Assembly (NCBI GenBank): GCA_037201625.1
Contig: JBBCGR010000004.1
Location: 930,001 to 994,000, forward strand
DNA from: JAMXLO01 sp037201625
GTDB taxonomy: Bacteria; Pseudomonadota; Alphaproteobacteria; Acetobacterales; Acetobacteraceae
Reading direction: 5' to 3'
DNA: 64,000 nucleotides
A program made the position numbers and the translations under genes. This document shows, in pieces, positions 41,857-51,785 of this stretch; position 1 is the stretch's first letter, and every line of letters begins with the position of its first letter. The notes below the pieces were generated by a model. That model had not been told where the DNA came from. It made no database searches and was given only the letters and a program-made list of their open reading frames with translations.

Positions 41857-42837
41857 TCAGGCCGTCGGTGCCATCCGCTGCTCGCCACGTTCCGCGAGCA
41901 TGCGATCGAAATAGGCGATCGTGCGCGTCAGCCCGTCGTCCAGCGCCACGCGCGGCTCCCAGTCCAGCATCGAGCGCGCGAGCGTGATGTCCGGACAGCG
42001 CTGCGTCGGATCGTCCTGCGGCAGCGGGCGGTGGACGATGCGCGAGCGCGATCCCGCCAGGCTCAGGATGCGCTCGGCGAGTTCCCGGACCGGGATCTCG
42101 TGCGGATTGCCGAGGTTGACCGGACCGGTGATGTCGTCGCCGGTGGCGACCAGGCGGATGAATCCTTCGATCAGGTCATCGACGTAGCAGAAGGCGCGCG
42201 TCTGGCCGCCGTCGCCGTACAGCGTGATGTCCTCGCCGCGCAGCGCCTGGACGATGAAGTTGGAAACCACGCGCCCGTCGTTCGGATGCATGCGCGGGCC
42301 GTAGGTATTGAAGATGCGCGCGACCTTGATGCGGGTGCGATGCTGCCGGTGATAGTCGAAGAACAGGGTCTCGGCGCAGCGCTTGCCTTCGTCGTAGCAG
42401 GCACGCGGGCCCATCGGGTTCACGTTGCCGCGGTAGTCCTCGGTCTGCGGATGCACCGTCGGATCGCCGTACACCTCGCTGGTGGAGGCCTGCAGGATCG
42501 TGGCGCCGACGCGTTTCGCCAGACCAAGCATGTTGATGGCGCCGATCACGCTGGTCTTGGTCGTCTGTACAGGATCGAACTGATAATGCACCGGCGAGGC
42601 AGGGCAGGCGAGGTTGTAGATCTCATCGACCTCGACATAGAGCGGAAAGGTGATGTCGTGCCGCATCGCCTCGAAATGCGGATCGCCGAGCAGATGGGCG
42701 ATGTTGTCTTTGCGGCCGGTGAAGTAATTGTCGACGCACAGCACGTCGTGGCCGTCACGACGCAGCCGTTCACAGAGGTGCGAGCCGAGGAAACCGGCGC
42801 CTCCGGTGACCAGCACGCGTTTGTGCGTCAGGGACAT
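41857..42837 (-). CDS. UDP-glucuronate decarboxylase-like SDR epimerase
   Basis: The 326-residue extended SDR has VLVTGGAGFLGSHLCERL (NAD site), DNYFTGRKDNI, YNLACPASPVHYQ, the catalytic ACYDEGKRCAE (Tyr and Lys) preceded by STSEVYGDP, and ARIFNTYGPRMHPNDGRVVSNF. The YDEGKR and NTYGPRMH features are characteristic of UDP-xylose synthase. It would convert UDP-glucuronate to UDP-xylose in the cytosol. ATG 42837 (SLTHKRVLVTG) is chosen over 42870 because it places the Rossmann strand at the normal distance. Confidence 0.92.
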   Translation of the reverse strand: MSLTHKRVLVTGGAGFLGSHLCERLRRDGHDVLCVDNYFTGRKDNIAHLLGDPHFEAMRHDITFPLYVEVDEIYNLACPASPVHYQFDPVQTTKTSVIGAINMLGLAKRVGATILQASTSEVYGDPTVHPQTEDYRGNVNPMGPRACYDEGKRCAETLFFDYHRQHRTRIKVARIFNTYGPRMHPNDGRVVSNFIVQALRGEDITLYGDGGQTRAFCYVDDLIEGFIRLVATGDDITGPVNLGNPHEIPVRELAERILSLAGSRSRIVHRPLPQDDPTQRCPDITLARSMLDWEPRVALDDGLTRTIAYFDRMLAERGEQRMAPTA

Positions 42838-42935
42838 GATCGCTCTGCGTTCCGCAACGTCCTGTATCATGGATCGATTAGAAGGTTCGCGACGCAGCGT
42901 CCAGCAAATGCGCGCCTGCAGCGCACGCGTTCGCG

Positions 42936-43694
42936 TCAGCGTGTCCCGCCACCGGTCTCGATGGCATGGGTCAGCATCGCGAGATCGGTCGGCGTCAGGC
43001 TGCCTTCGAGCAGCCGCTGCGCCTCCGCGCCGTTGCCGCGCGCCGCCTCCAGGATCCCGAGATTGATCCGGATGCGCGCCGGCAGCGACGCGTCGTCACG
43101 GAACGGGGCCAGCGCCTGGCGCGCCTCCTCGATGCGGCCGGACAGCAGCAGCGACAGGGCGAGGTCGTTGCTGATCGCCGGGTCGCGCGGCGCCAGCGCC
43201 AGCGCCTTGCGATACAGATCCTGCGCCTCGTTGTGGCGGCGCAGGAGATCCAGCGCCACGCCCTTGTTGACCAGCGCCCGCACATCGTCCGGGCGGCTCG
43301 CCAGCACCTCGCTGAAGGTTGCCTCCGCCTGGGCCGGCTGGCCGGCGAGCACCTGGATCGAGCCCAGCGCCCCCAGCAGGTCCGGCCGCCGTCCGCTTTC
43401 CCGCAGCCGACGCTTCAGCAGCGTCCCGGCCTCGTCCAGCTTGCCGTTACGCGCCAGCCCCTCCGCGCAGCGAAGCTGCAAGGCGGCATCCGACGGGGCC
43501 TCGTTCGCTGCCATCGTATACATCGACACGGCAAGGTCCCGGTCGCCCGATCCCTCCGCGGCCTCGGCCACCCGCAGGCGTGTCTCGCCGTTCATCCCGG
43601 CGCCGTTCGCCCGGTCGCCGCCCGGCGCCGCACAGGCCGCCAGCCATCCCGACAAGGCCAGCGGCAGCGCGGCCGCCCAGATCCGACTCGCCAT
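42936..43694 (-). CDS. tadD: TPR lipoprotein TadD
   Basis: The 252-residue protein has a lipoprotein signal ending LAACAAPG. At least four TPR units follow (for example LAVSMYTMAANEAPSDAALQLR, AEATFSEVLASRPDDVRALVNKG, AQDLYRKALALAPRDPAISND). TadD is a pilotin-like outer-membrane partner of the Tad secretin. It is the last gene of the minus-strand pilus operon, 12 bases after tadC. An unusually short gap of 98 bases separates it from the UDP-glucuronate decarboxylase-like gene. Confidence 0.87.
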   Translation of the reverse strand: MASRIWAAALPLALSGWLAACAAPGGDRANGAGMNGETRLRVAEAAEGSGDRDLAVSMYTMAANEAPSDAALQLRCAEGLARNGKLDEAGTLLKRRLRESGRRPDLLGALGSIQVLAGQPAQAEATFSEVLASRPDDVRALVNKGVALDLLRRHNEAQDLYRKALALAPRDPAISNDLALSLLLSGRIEEARQALAPFRDDASLPARIRINLGILEAARGNGAEAQRLLEGSLTPTDLAMLTHAIETGGGTR

Positions 43695-43706
43695 GGGCCA
43701 CTCCTG

Positions 43707-44657
43707 TCACCGCGCGATCGCGGCGTGCAGCGAATCCATCAAGCGCAGGATCGCCGGCCCGGTTAGCACGATGAACAGCGACGGCATAATGAACAGGATC
43801 AGCGGCATCACCAGCAGGACGGGCAGCCGCGCTGCCTTCGCCTCCAGCGCGATCATCCTCTCGCGCCGCAGGTCCATCGCCACGGTCCGCAGCGCCTGGC
43901 TGAGCGGGGTGCCGTACTGCATCGCCTGGCCCAGCATCGTGGCGACGCGCCGGGCTCCCTCCACGCCCGATCGCTCGGCGAAGTTGCGGAACGCGTCGCG
44001 CCGGTCCGGCAGCACGCGTATCTCGTCGAGCAGCTTGGTGAGCGCGACCGAGATCGCCGGGTTGGAGTGGCGGATCTCGCCGCTGACATGCTCGAGCGCA
44101 TTCTCCAGCGCCATGCCGGCCTCGGTGCACACCACGAGCAGGTCGAGCGCATCGGGCACGCCACGCCGCAGCGCCGCGAGATAGGGACGGCGCAGGAAGG
44201 TCAGCACCCAGTCCGGTCCGAGCAGGCCGACGGGGATGGAAACGCACAGCGCCACGAACTGCTGGGCGCCCGACAGGCCGGCGATCCGCGCGTAGAGGAA
44301 GGCCGCCGCCGGAATGCCGATCGCCAGCAGCACCTTGAGGCCCAGCAGCATCGGCAGCACGGCCTGCGGATTGAAACCGCTGCCCGCGATCATACCCTCC
44401 AGCGCCAGCAGGTCTCGCTCGGAGTAGAACCTGGTGCGGCCGCGCACCGTGTCGCCGATCCAGCGCAGCATCCGGCGCAGCACGCCGAGCAGGCTGGTGT
44501 CGTGCAGCATCCCGCTCTGCCCGCCGGAGAGCGACATCACCCGCTGCTCCAGGTTGCGGGCCGCCAGGTCGCGCAGCAGCAGCACCGCCGCCGCCCCGAC
44601 CAGGACAACCGCGAGACCGGCCAGCATCACGGCCATCAGGGCGCGATCGTCGGTCAA
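43707..44657 (-). CDS. tadC: Tad pilus inner-membrane protein TadC
   Basis: The protein of about 316 residues has a T2SS-F domain with the hallmark PDALDLLVVCTEAGMALENAL, AFRNFAERSGVEGARRVATML, QYGTPLSQALRT and RRERMIALEAKAARLPVLLVMPLILFIMPSLFIVL at the C-terminus. Three or four membrane helices are present. The start is proposed at TTG 44657, whose TTGA overlaps the tadB stop; ATG 44636 is the alternative. It forms the platform with TadB for the CpaF motor. Confidence 0.9.
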   Translation of the reverse strand: MTDDRALMAVMLAGLAVVLVGAAAVLLLRDLAARNLEQRVMSLSGGQSGMLHDTSLLGVLRRMLRWIGDTVRGRTRFYSERDLLALEGMIAGSGFNPQAVLPMLLGLKVLLAIGIPAAAFLYARIAGLSGAQQFVALCVSIPVGLLGPDWVLTFLRRPYLAALRRGVPDALDLLVVCTEAGMALENALEHVSGEIRHSNPAISVALTKLLDEIRVLPDRRDAFRNFAERSGVEGARRVATMLGQAMQYGTPLSQALRTVAMDLRRERMIALEAKAARLPVLLVMPLILFIMPSLFIVLTGPAILRLMDSLHAAIAR

Positions 44658-45607
44658 TCCTTGGTCGCTCCACGGATGAGCTGGCGCATCGTGACGATGC
44701 CGAGAGCCAGCGTGGTGACGCCGATCACCGACAGGCGGATGCCGCGCGGGTCGTTGAACAGCGGATCGAGGTGGCCCGGGCGCGTCAGGCTCATGAGCCC
44801 GGCGGCGATCACCGGCAGGATCGCCATGATGATCGCCGAGACCTTGGCCTCGCTGGCGAGGGCATTCGCGCGCGCCGCGATCGTGAGCCGCTCGCGCACC
44901 GTGTCGGCCAGGTTCTGGATGGTCTCCGCCAGCCGGCCGCCGCTGCGCGCCTGCACGCCGATGGTGACCGCGAAGATCGCATACTCGGTGACCCCGGTGC
45001 GGCGGTGCATGTTCAGCAGTGCGTCCTCGGCCGAGACATTCATCGAAATCTCGTTGACCACCCGCTGGAATTCGTCGCTGGTCGGGGAGGGCATCTCCTG
45101 CACGATCGCCTGGAATGCCTCGGTCACCGGCAGGCCCGCGCGCGTCGCGCTGATCACCAGTTGCACCGCGTCCGGCAACTGGCGCACCAGACGCGCACGG
45201 TAGCGCCCGATCTCCCAGCCGAACACCAGGCGCAGCACGACGAAGGCGGTCACGAGACCTTCGAGGGTGGAGACATACCAGCCGGCCAGCAGATGGCCGA
45301 ACCAGGCCGCGGTCATCCCCATCAGCGCGGCCACGATGAACACGCTGACCGGCGGCACGACGTTGGCCAGTGGCAGACCCAGCGGCAACTGGATGAACCG
45401 GGCCAGCATCGTCATCCTCGCCGGCGGCAGCGAGCGCATCCGCAGGCTGCGGTCGTTCCGCACTACCAGCGGACCGATACGCGCCGGGACCACGGCCTCG
45501 ACCCGCCGCATGAGGCGGGCGCGGCGGCGCGACAGGCTGCTGGCCAGCACCAGCCCGACCAGCGAGGCCAGCAGCACCACCACCGGCAGCGCCAACTCGA
45601 GCCGCAT
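44654..45607 (-). CDS. tadB: Tad pilus inner-membrane protein TadB
   Basis: The 317-residue protein has an N-terminal helix, a second pair of helices and a T2SS-F domain: QLPDAVQLVISATRAGLPVTEAF, EFQRVVNEISMNVSAEDALLNM, IGVQARSGGRLAETIQNLA and RANALASEAKVSAIIM followed by a final helix. It sits two bases after cpaF and overlaps tadC. It is the usual TadB partner in assembly of Flp pili. Confidence 0.92.
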   Translation of the reverse strand: MRLELALPVVVLLASLVGLVLASSLSRRRARLMRRVEAVVPARIGPLVVRNDRSLRMRSLPPARMTMLARFIQLPLGLPLANVVPPVSVFIVAALMGMTAAWFGHLLAGWYVSTLEGLVTAFVVLRLVFGWEIGRYRARLVRQLPDAVQLVISATRAGLPVTEAFQAIVQEMPSPTSDEFQRVVNEISMNVSAEDALLNMHRRTGVTEYAIFAVTIGVQARSGGRLAETIQNLADTVRERLTIAARANALASEAKVSAIIMAILPVIAAGLMSLTRPGHLDPLFNDPRGIRLSVIGVTTLALGIVTMRQLIRGATKD

Positions 45608-45609
45608 CG

Positions 45610-46952
<1,343 letters not shown>

Positions 46953-46956
<4 letters not shown>

Positions 46957-48185
46957 CGGCCGAACAGCCGGCGCAGCCAGGACCGCCCGCCGGACCCGCC
47001 GACCACTCCGGCGATCTCGCGCAGCAGGGGCGCGAGATGCCGGCGCAAGGCGGGGACACGCTGCACCGCGGGCACGCCCAGGTTTATCGCCTCCAGCATC
47101 CGCTTGCCGAGATCGGGGATCACGACGTCCGGCTTGATGCCAAGTGCCTTCTCGATCATCGGCAGCTCCAGTCCGCCCTTCATGTCGGCACGGTTGAGCA
47201 CGGTGATGACGCGGTCGGCGCCGGTGAGCCCCAGGACAAGCTGGCGGATCGCCTGCGTATCGCGCAGCGACGCGACGTCGGGCGTCAGCACCACCACCAC
47301 CTGGCGCGCCAGCATGGCGATGCGGTGCATCGGCACCGGCAGCGGCATCGGGATATCGGCCACGATGAAGTTGAACTTCTGCAGCAGCAGGTCGAGCACG
47401 CGCGCCACGCCCGCCTCGGTGATCGTCACCTCCGCGTCGAACGACTCCTCCGCCGCGATCAGCCGCAGCCGCGGCTCGACCGCGATCGCCACGCGCTCGA
47501 GGAACAGGCTGTCGACGCGATCCGCCTCCTCCAGCGCGATGCGCAGGCCGGGACCGGGATGCGCCGACAGCATCAGCGCGATCTCGCCGCCCTGCACGTG
47601 GAAATCGACCAATGCCACGTGGCCCTTGATGCGGCCCATCAGCTCGTAGGCGAGGTTGAGTGCGATCGAGCTGGTGCCCACGCCGCCGCGCGCGCCGCAC
47701 ACCGCGATCAGGTGGCCACCGCGCATGCCGGTGGCGCCGGTGATGCCGACGCCGAGATGCGACAGCAGCAATCGCTGCACCGCGTCGCGCGACAGCGGCT
47801 TGGGCAGGTACTCGCTAACGCCCAGATCCTGCACCAGCAGCCGGTAGAAGCTGATCTCGTTGTTGTCGCCGATGACGAACACGCGCACGTCGGGCGGACA
47901 GACCCGCGCCAGGTCGTCCAGCACCGCCTGCGGATTATCCTCGCCGGAGATATCGACGATGATGGCGTGCGCCGGTGCCTCACGCTCGAAATAGCGGATC
48001 GCCTGGCGGATCGTGCCGCGGCGCAGGTCGAACTCTGCGCCGAGGACGGCGAGGCCGGTACGCAGCGCCGCTTCGGTGATCTCATCGGCGACGAAGGCAA
48101 CGACCTTGCGGCCGATCTCGATGGGGGGCAGTTCCGCGGTCGGCGGCGGCGCCATGCGGACGGCGTTACTGTGCTCCTGCGCCAA
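46953..48185 (-). CDS. cpaE: Tad pilus localisation protein CpaE/TadZ
   Basis: The 410-residue protein has an N-terminal receiver-like domain (residues about 25-150, with VIGDNNEISFYRLLVQDLGVSEYLPKPL) and a MinD/ParA-like ATPase domain. The Walker A reads CGARGGVGTSSIALNLAYEL, so the signature Lys is Arg, as in other TadZ proteins. VALVDFHVQGGEIALML follows. It positions the Tad machine, often at a pole. It overlaps the CpaD-like gene at its start by 20 bases. Confidence 0.92.
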
Positions 48186-48498
48186 GGCCGGCCCCCGTCG
48201 CAGGCGTTGGCGGGGCCGTAGGCGAGGCGATGATCGATCCGACCGAGGCCGGCAGCGGGTAACGCTGCCCGGTGTAGAGCCGCTGTACCGGTGCCGCCGA
48301 TTCGACGGCCAGACTGGTCTGCGCGCCCGCGCCCGCGACGAGGTCGTTAGGGTTGACCAACATCGTGCGCAGGTTCTCGTTGTTGGCGTCGAGCCCGGCC
48401 GGCGGCAGGCTCCAGGTGCCGGGCTTCAGCATCGGATCCGGCGATTCGCAGCCGGCGAGGAGGAGGACGGCAAGCGATGCCGCGCGCAACGCGCTCAT
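48166..48498 (-). CDS. CpaD-like pilus lipoprotein (short)
   Basis: The 110-residue protein has a lipobox signal (AVLLLAGCESPD) and the CpaD-type pattern W(S)LPPAGLDANNENLRTMLVNPNDLVAG, followed by QRLYTGQRYPLP. CpaD proteins are usually about 200 residues, so this is a short version that ends in a Pro-, Gly- and Ala-rich tail. It lies between the secretin and cpaE, the standard cpaD position, and overlaps both neighbours. Confidence 0.78.
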   Translation of the reverse strand: MSALRAASLAVLLLAGCESPDPMLKPGTWSLPPAGLDANNENLRTMLVNPNDLVAGAGAQTSLAVESAAPVQRLYTGQRYPLPASVGSIIASPTAPPTPATGAGLGAGAQ

Positions 48499-50048
48499 TT
48501 CAGGATGAACCCCGCGTCGAGCGGCGCGCCGGAGGGGCCGGGCGCCAGTTGGTGGCCTAGCAGCACGCGGTCGAGGTCGGTCGCCGGGCGGAACCCGTCC
48601 GTCGGCAGGCGCAGCGCCTGCGGATTGGGCGCCGGCTTCACCAGGTACGGCGTCACGATGATCACCAGCTCGCTCTCGCCGCGCTGGAAGTTGTTGGACT
48701 TGAACAGCGCGCCGATCACCGGCAGCTCGCCGATGCCAGGCAGCGCGGTGGTCACGTCGGTGGTGGTCTTCTGCAGCAGCCCCGCGATGGCGAAGCTCTG
48801 GCCGGAGCCGAGTTCCACCGTGGTCTCGGCGCGCCGCACCGTGAGCGCGGGGATGGTCAGCGTACCGCCCTGGATCGGCACGCTGACCGCGCCGTTGTTG
48901 GTGAGCTGGCTGACCTCGGGGCGCACGCGCAGGTTCAGCCGAGTCGGCGACAGCACGGTGGGCACCACGGCCAGGCTGACGCCGAACTGCTTGAAGTCCA
49001 CGGTGATGGTGGTGGTGCCGTTGCTGGAATTGCCGGCGATCGGGATGGGGAACTCGCCACCGGCCAGGAAGCTCGCGGTCTCGCCCGACTGCGCGGTGAG
49101 GTTGGGCTCGGCCAGGATGGCGATGAGCTGGTCGGCGGCCAGCGCATCGATGATGCCGTTGACGTCCCAGTTGCCGTTGCCCGAGCGGAACCCGGCGCCC
49201 AACTGGTTCGGCACCGCGGGCGCGCTCTGGAACGGCGACATGCCCAGCGGCAGCAGCGGGCTGATGGCGCCGCCGGTCGCCGCCCCGGTCAGCAGCCCGA
49301 AGCGCCAGTTGTTGCCGTTGGCGCCGAGCGCCTGCCAGTTGAAGCCGAGCTGGCGGGTGATGGTGCGGCTGATCTCGGCGATGCGGACGCGGACGTTCAC
49401 CTGGATGGAGGTCAGCACCGCAAGCTCGGACAGCACGATGGTGCGCTCCCCGGCATAGCCGCGGGCGATTGCCTCGGCCTGCTGCGCGGCGGCGGGGGTG
49501 GGGACGATACCGTTCAGCACCAGCCGGCTGCCCACGGCGGTGGCCTGCACGCCCTGTGCGCCGGGCACCAGTCGCGCGATGGCCAACTGGATCTGGCTGA
49601 CGGTGGCGGCCGAGATCTCATTGCGCGGCGGGCCTGGCGCCACGGCCTCGGCCGTGGGCAGCTTCGGCTGGCTGCCGCTCGGGCCGACGTTCACGTCGTA
49701 CTGCACGATGGCGGAGCCGCTGTCGGCCGTGGCGACGACGGTGGTGCGCCCGGGGGCGACGCCCATGAGGAACAGGCTGGTGGGGGAGGCGGGCTGCACG
49801 CGCGCCACGCCCGGATCAGCCGACATCACGGTGGCGGCCGGCGCCGGCAGCCGCAGCAGCATGCCGGTGCCGGCCGGCAGCGAGATGTTCTGGCTGCGGC
49901 TGGCGGTCTCGGGAGCGGCGGGCGGCGAGGCGGGGGCCTGGGCCGGCGTGACCGGGGCGCGCTGGGCGAGGGCAGGCGGGACGGGCAGGGCGGCCGCGAC
50001 CAGGGCTGCGAGCAGGAACAGGACCGGCGGGCCGGCGCGCCCCATCAT
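48495..50048 (-). CDS. cpaC: Tad pilus secretin CpaC/RcpA
   Basis: The 517-residue outer-membrane secretin has a signal peptide ending PALAQ, a proline-rich linker and the N-terminal secretin domain (LPAGTGMLLRLPAPAATVMSADPGVARVQ; PGRTTVVATADSG). A BON-like segment follows (VQATAVGSRLVLNGIVPTPAAAQQAEAIA). The C-terminal secretin core has PNLTAQSGETASFLAGGEFPIP, SFAIAGLLQKTT, and PGIGELPVIGALFKS with ESELVIIVTPYLV. It overlaps cpaB by four bases. Confidence 0.94.
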   Translation of the reverse strand: MMGRAGPPVLFLLAALVAAALPVPPALAQRAPVTPAQAPASPPAAPETASRSQNISLPAGTGMLLRLPAPAATVMSADPGVARVQPASPTSLFLMGVAPGRTTVVATADSGSAIVQYDVNVGPSGSQPKLPTAEAVAPGPPRNEISAATVSQIQLAIARLVPGAQGVQATAVGSRLVLNGIVPTPAAAQQAEAIARGYAGERTIVLSELAVLTSIQVNVRVRIAEISRTITRQLGFNWQALGANGNNWRFGLLTGAATGGAISPLLPLGMSPFQSAPAVPNQLGAGFRSGNGNWDVNGIIDALAADQLIAILAEPNLTAQSGETASFLAGGEFPIPIAGNSSNGTTTITVDFKQFGVSLAVVPTVLSPTRLNLRVRPEVSQLTNNGAVSVPIQGGTLTIPALTVRRAETTVELGSGQSFAIAGLLQKTTTDVTTALPGIGELPVIGALFKSNNFQRGESELVIIVTPYLVKPAPNPQALRLPTDGFRPATDLDRVLLGHQLAPGPSGAPLDAGFILK

Positions 50049-50890
50049 CGGAACTTCACTTCGTTGCGCTGATCGCCCTGGATGACTTGGACGGTGGCGG
50101 TCGGGTTGGTGGCGCGCGCACGCACGAGCGAGACGTCCGCGCCCGAGGTCGGCGCGCCGACCTGGCTGCTCAGCAATTCGTCGGACACTGCGCGAATCGC
50201 AAGGCTGAGGGTGCCGAGACGGCGTGCCACGGCCAGCCTCTCGGCCTGGTCGGTGGTGACCTGGACGGTGACGGTGCTGGCGAGCCGGCCGGCGGTATTG
50301 CCGGTGGCCGGGGCGCCCTGCGCGATGTCCTGGTCGACGGCGATGACGCGGATATTGGCGAGCACGCTCTCGCTGGCCACGAGCTTGGTCCGGCTGCCGT
50401 CGGGGGGATCGAGTTCCTGGGTCAGGATGATGTCGACATGGTCGCCCGGCCAGATCAGGCCTGCGACACCGCTGACCGGATCGACGCCGATCGACACCGC
50501 GCGGCTGCCGGGGGCGAGGACGGCGGCCAGGAAGCCACGCTCCTTCGGGCGGATCAGATCCTCACTCAGCAGCGGGGCGCCGGCATCGAGGTAGCGCTTC
50601 AGCAGCGCGCCCCGCAGGCTGGCACGGCTTTCCGGGCTGTCGATCACCACACCGGGCGGCAGCCTGTCGGACGGCACGGTGCGCACGCTGAAATCGTCCG
50701 ATCGCGCCAGCGTGCCGGGCAGCACCGCGTGTGCGGCGATGAGGTAGGAGGTGGTGATCGGCGCGATCACCACCTGCGGCGCGGCGGCCATGCCGGGCGC
50801 TCGCGGAGGATTGGCTATCTGATAGGCGATCAGGCCGAGTGCGGCGGCCGTGAGCATGAGCAAGCCGATGATGACGACTCTCAGAGACAT
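50045..50890 (-). CDS. cpaB: Tad pilus assembly protein CpaB/RcpC
   Basis: The 281-residue protein has one N-terminal membrane helix (VVIIGLLMLTAAALGLIAYQ), an SAF-like domain (LIAAHAVLPGTLARSDDFSVRTVP, GALLKRYLDAGAPLLSEDLI) and the RcpC core (VSIGVDPVSGVAGLIWPGDHVDIILTQ, VASESVLANIRVIAVDQ). CpaB acts in the periplasm with the secretin. It is three bases downstream of the prepilin peptidase gene. Confidence 0.92.
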   Translation of the reverse strand: MSLRVVIIGLLMLTAAALGLIAYQIANPPRAPGMAAAPQVVIAPITTSYLIAAHAVLPGTLARSDDFSVRTVPSDRLPPGVVIDSPESRASLRGALLKRYLDAGAPLLSEDLIRPKERGFLAAVLAPGSRAVSIGVDPVSGVAGLIWPGDHVDIILTQELDPPDGSRTKLVASESVLANIRVIAVDQDIAQGAPATGNTAGRLASTVTVQVTTDQAERLAVARRLGTLSLAIRAVSDELLSSQVGAPTSGADVSLVRARATNPTATVQVIQGDQRNEVKFR

Positions 50891-50893
50891 TGG

Positions 50894-51415
50894 TCAGCCT
50901 CCCGGGCTGGCCAGAACGGTCCAGATACCGCCACAGGCAATTGCCATGCCATAGGGCAGCGAGCCGCTCCGGGCAATGCGCCAGCGTTCCGCGACGGCAA
51001 CTCGACGCAGCAGCGACGCATCGCGCCGCGGTGGTGTGGCGCTTGCGCCACGAAACACCCGCCGCAGGACGAGATGGACGCAGCCGAGGACGCCTCCCGC
51101 GAGTGCGGTGATCAATACGAATCGATAGACCGACTCGGGGGACAGTCCGAGCGCCATGGCGCTGGCGAGCTTCACGTCGCCGCCGCCCATGACGCCGCGG
51201 GCATGGGCGAGCACGAGCAGGAGGAAGAGGGCCGCGGCGAGGGCGATGGAGATTGCGAGGGAAGGCAGGCCGGCAGCGGCGCGCCCGAGCAGGCCGATTG
51301 CGGCGAGCGCGACGACGAGGCCGTTCGGGATGATGCGGGCGGCGATGTCGGACCACGCCGCGAGCACGAGCACGATGATGGTCGCCGCCGCCAGAAGGTC
51401 AGCGGGCCAGGTCAT
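50894..51415 (-). CDS. cpaA: Prepilin peptidase CpaA/TadV
   Basis: The 173-residue polytopic protein has both catalytic aspartates of the A24 family: LAAWSDIAARIIPNGL near residue 20 and the GxGD-type MGGGDVKLASAMALG near residue 75. The C-terminus has SLPYGMAIACGG. It cleaves the Flp prepilin leader at the inner membrane. It is larger than minimal TadV proteins because of a basic insertion (residues about 118-145) before the last helices. Confidence 0.92.
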   Translation of the reverse strand: MTWPADLLAAATIIVLVLAAWSDIAARIIPNGLVVALAAIGLLGRAAAGLPSLAISIALAAALFLLLVLAHARGVMGGGDVKLASAMALGLSPESVYRFVLITALAGGVLGCVHLVLRRVFRGASATPPRRDASLLRRVAVAERWRIARSGSLPYGMAIACGGIWTVLASPGG

Positions 51416-51475
51416 CGGCTCTGCCGGAGAGCGCTCCCCTCCATCCGCAGCCTGCCCTTTTGCGTGGAGGGCCGA

Positions 51476-51676
51476 TCAGCCGCCGGGATTGTTGACCGCG
51501 TTGGTGAGTTTGGCGACCAGGTTGGTGAACACCTCTGACAGTCCGTTGCTTAGGGTGGTTGCCGCCGCCCCGACCGCTACGATGATCGCCGCGCCCAGGA
51601 CGGCGTATTCCATGGCGGAGATGCCCTTCCGGTCGCGAAGGGCGCAGTCGATCCAGCAGATCAGGCGTGTGAACAT
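51476..51676 (-). CDS. flp: Flp-family pilin
   Basis: The 66-residue prepilin starts at ATG 51676. The leader ends at G with mature ISAMEYAVLGAAIIVAVGAAATTL, so Glu5 and Tyr6 of the mature pilin are present as in Flp pilins. The hydrophobic helix is followed by a short tail. It is the first gene of the minus-strand Tad operon. The AT-rich region 51677-51785 upstream should hold divergent promoters for the pilus and for the plus-strand TadG/TadE genes. Confidence 0.93.
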   Translation of the reverse strand: MFTRLICWIDCALRDRKGISAMEYAVLGAAIIVAVGAAATTLSNGLSEVFTNLVAKLTNAVNNPGG

Positions 51677-51785
51677 TTCGTTGGCCCCTGTGAGCTGTAA
51701 CTTTTGGATGGCGGTCTCACGATCCTTTGACATCCATAACACCGCACCATATTCTGTGACAAGTAATCCATGATTCAGATCAAAT
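51677..51785. promoter_or_regulatory. AT-rich divergent promoter region of the Tad locus
   Basis: The 109 bases between flp (minus) and tadG-like (plus) are clearly more AT-rich than the surroundings. This is the only place from which both arms of the locus can be transcribed. Individual -10/-35 boxes could not be fixed. Confidence 0.5.
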
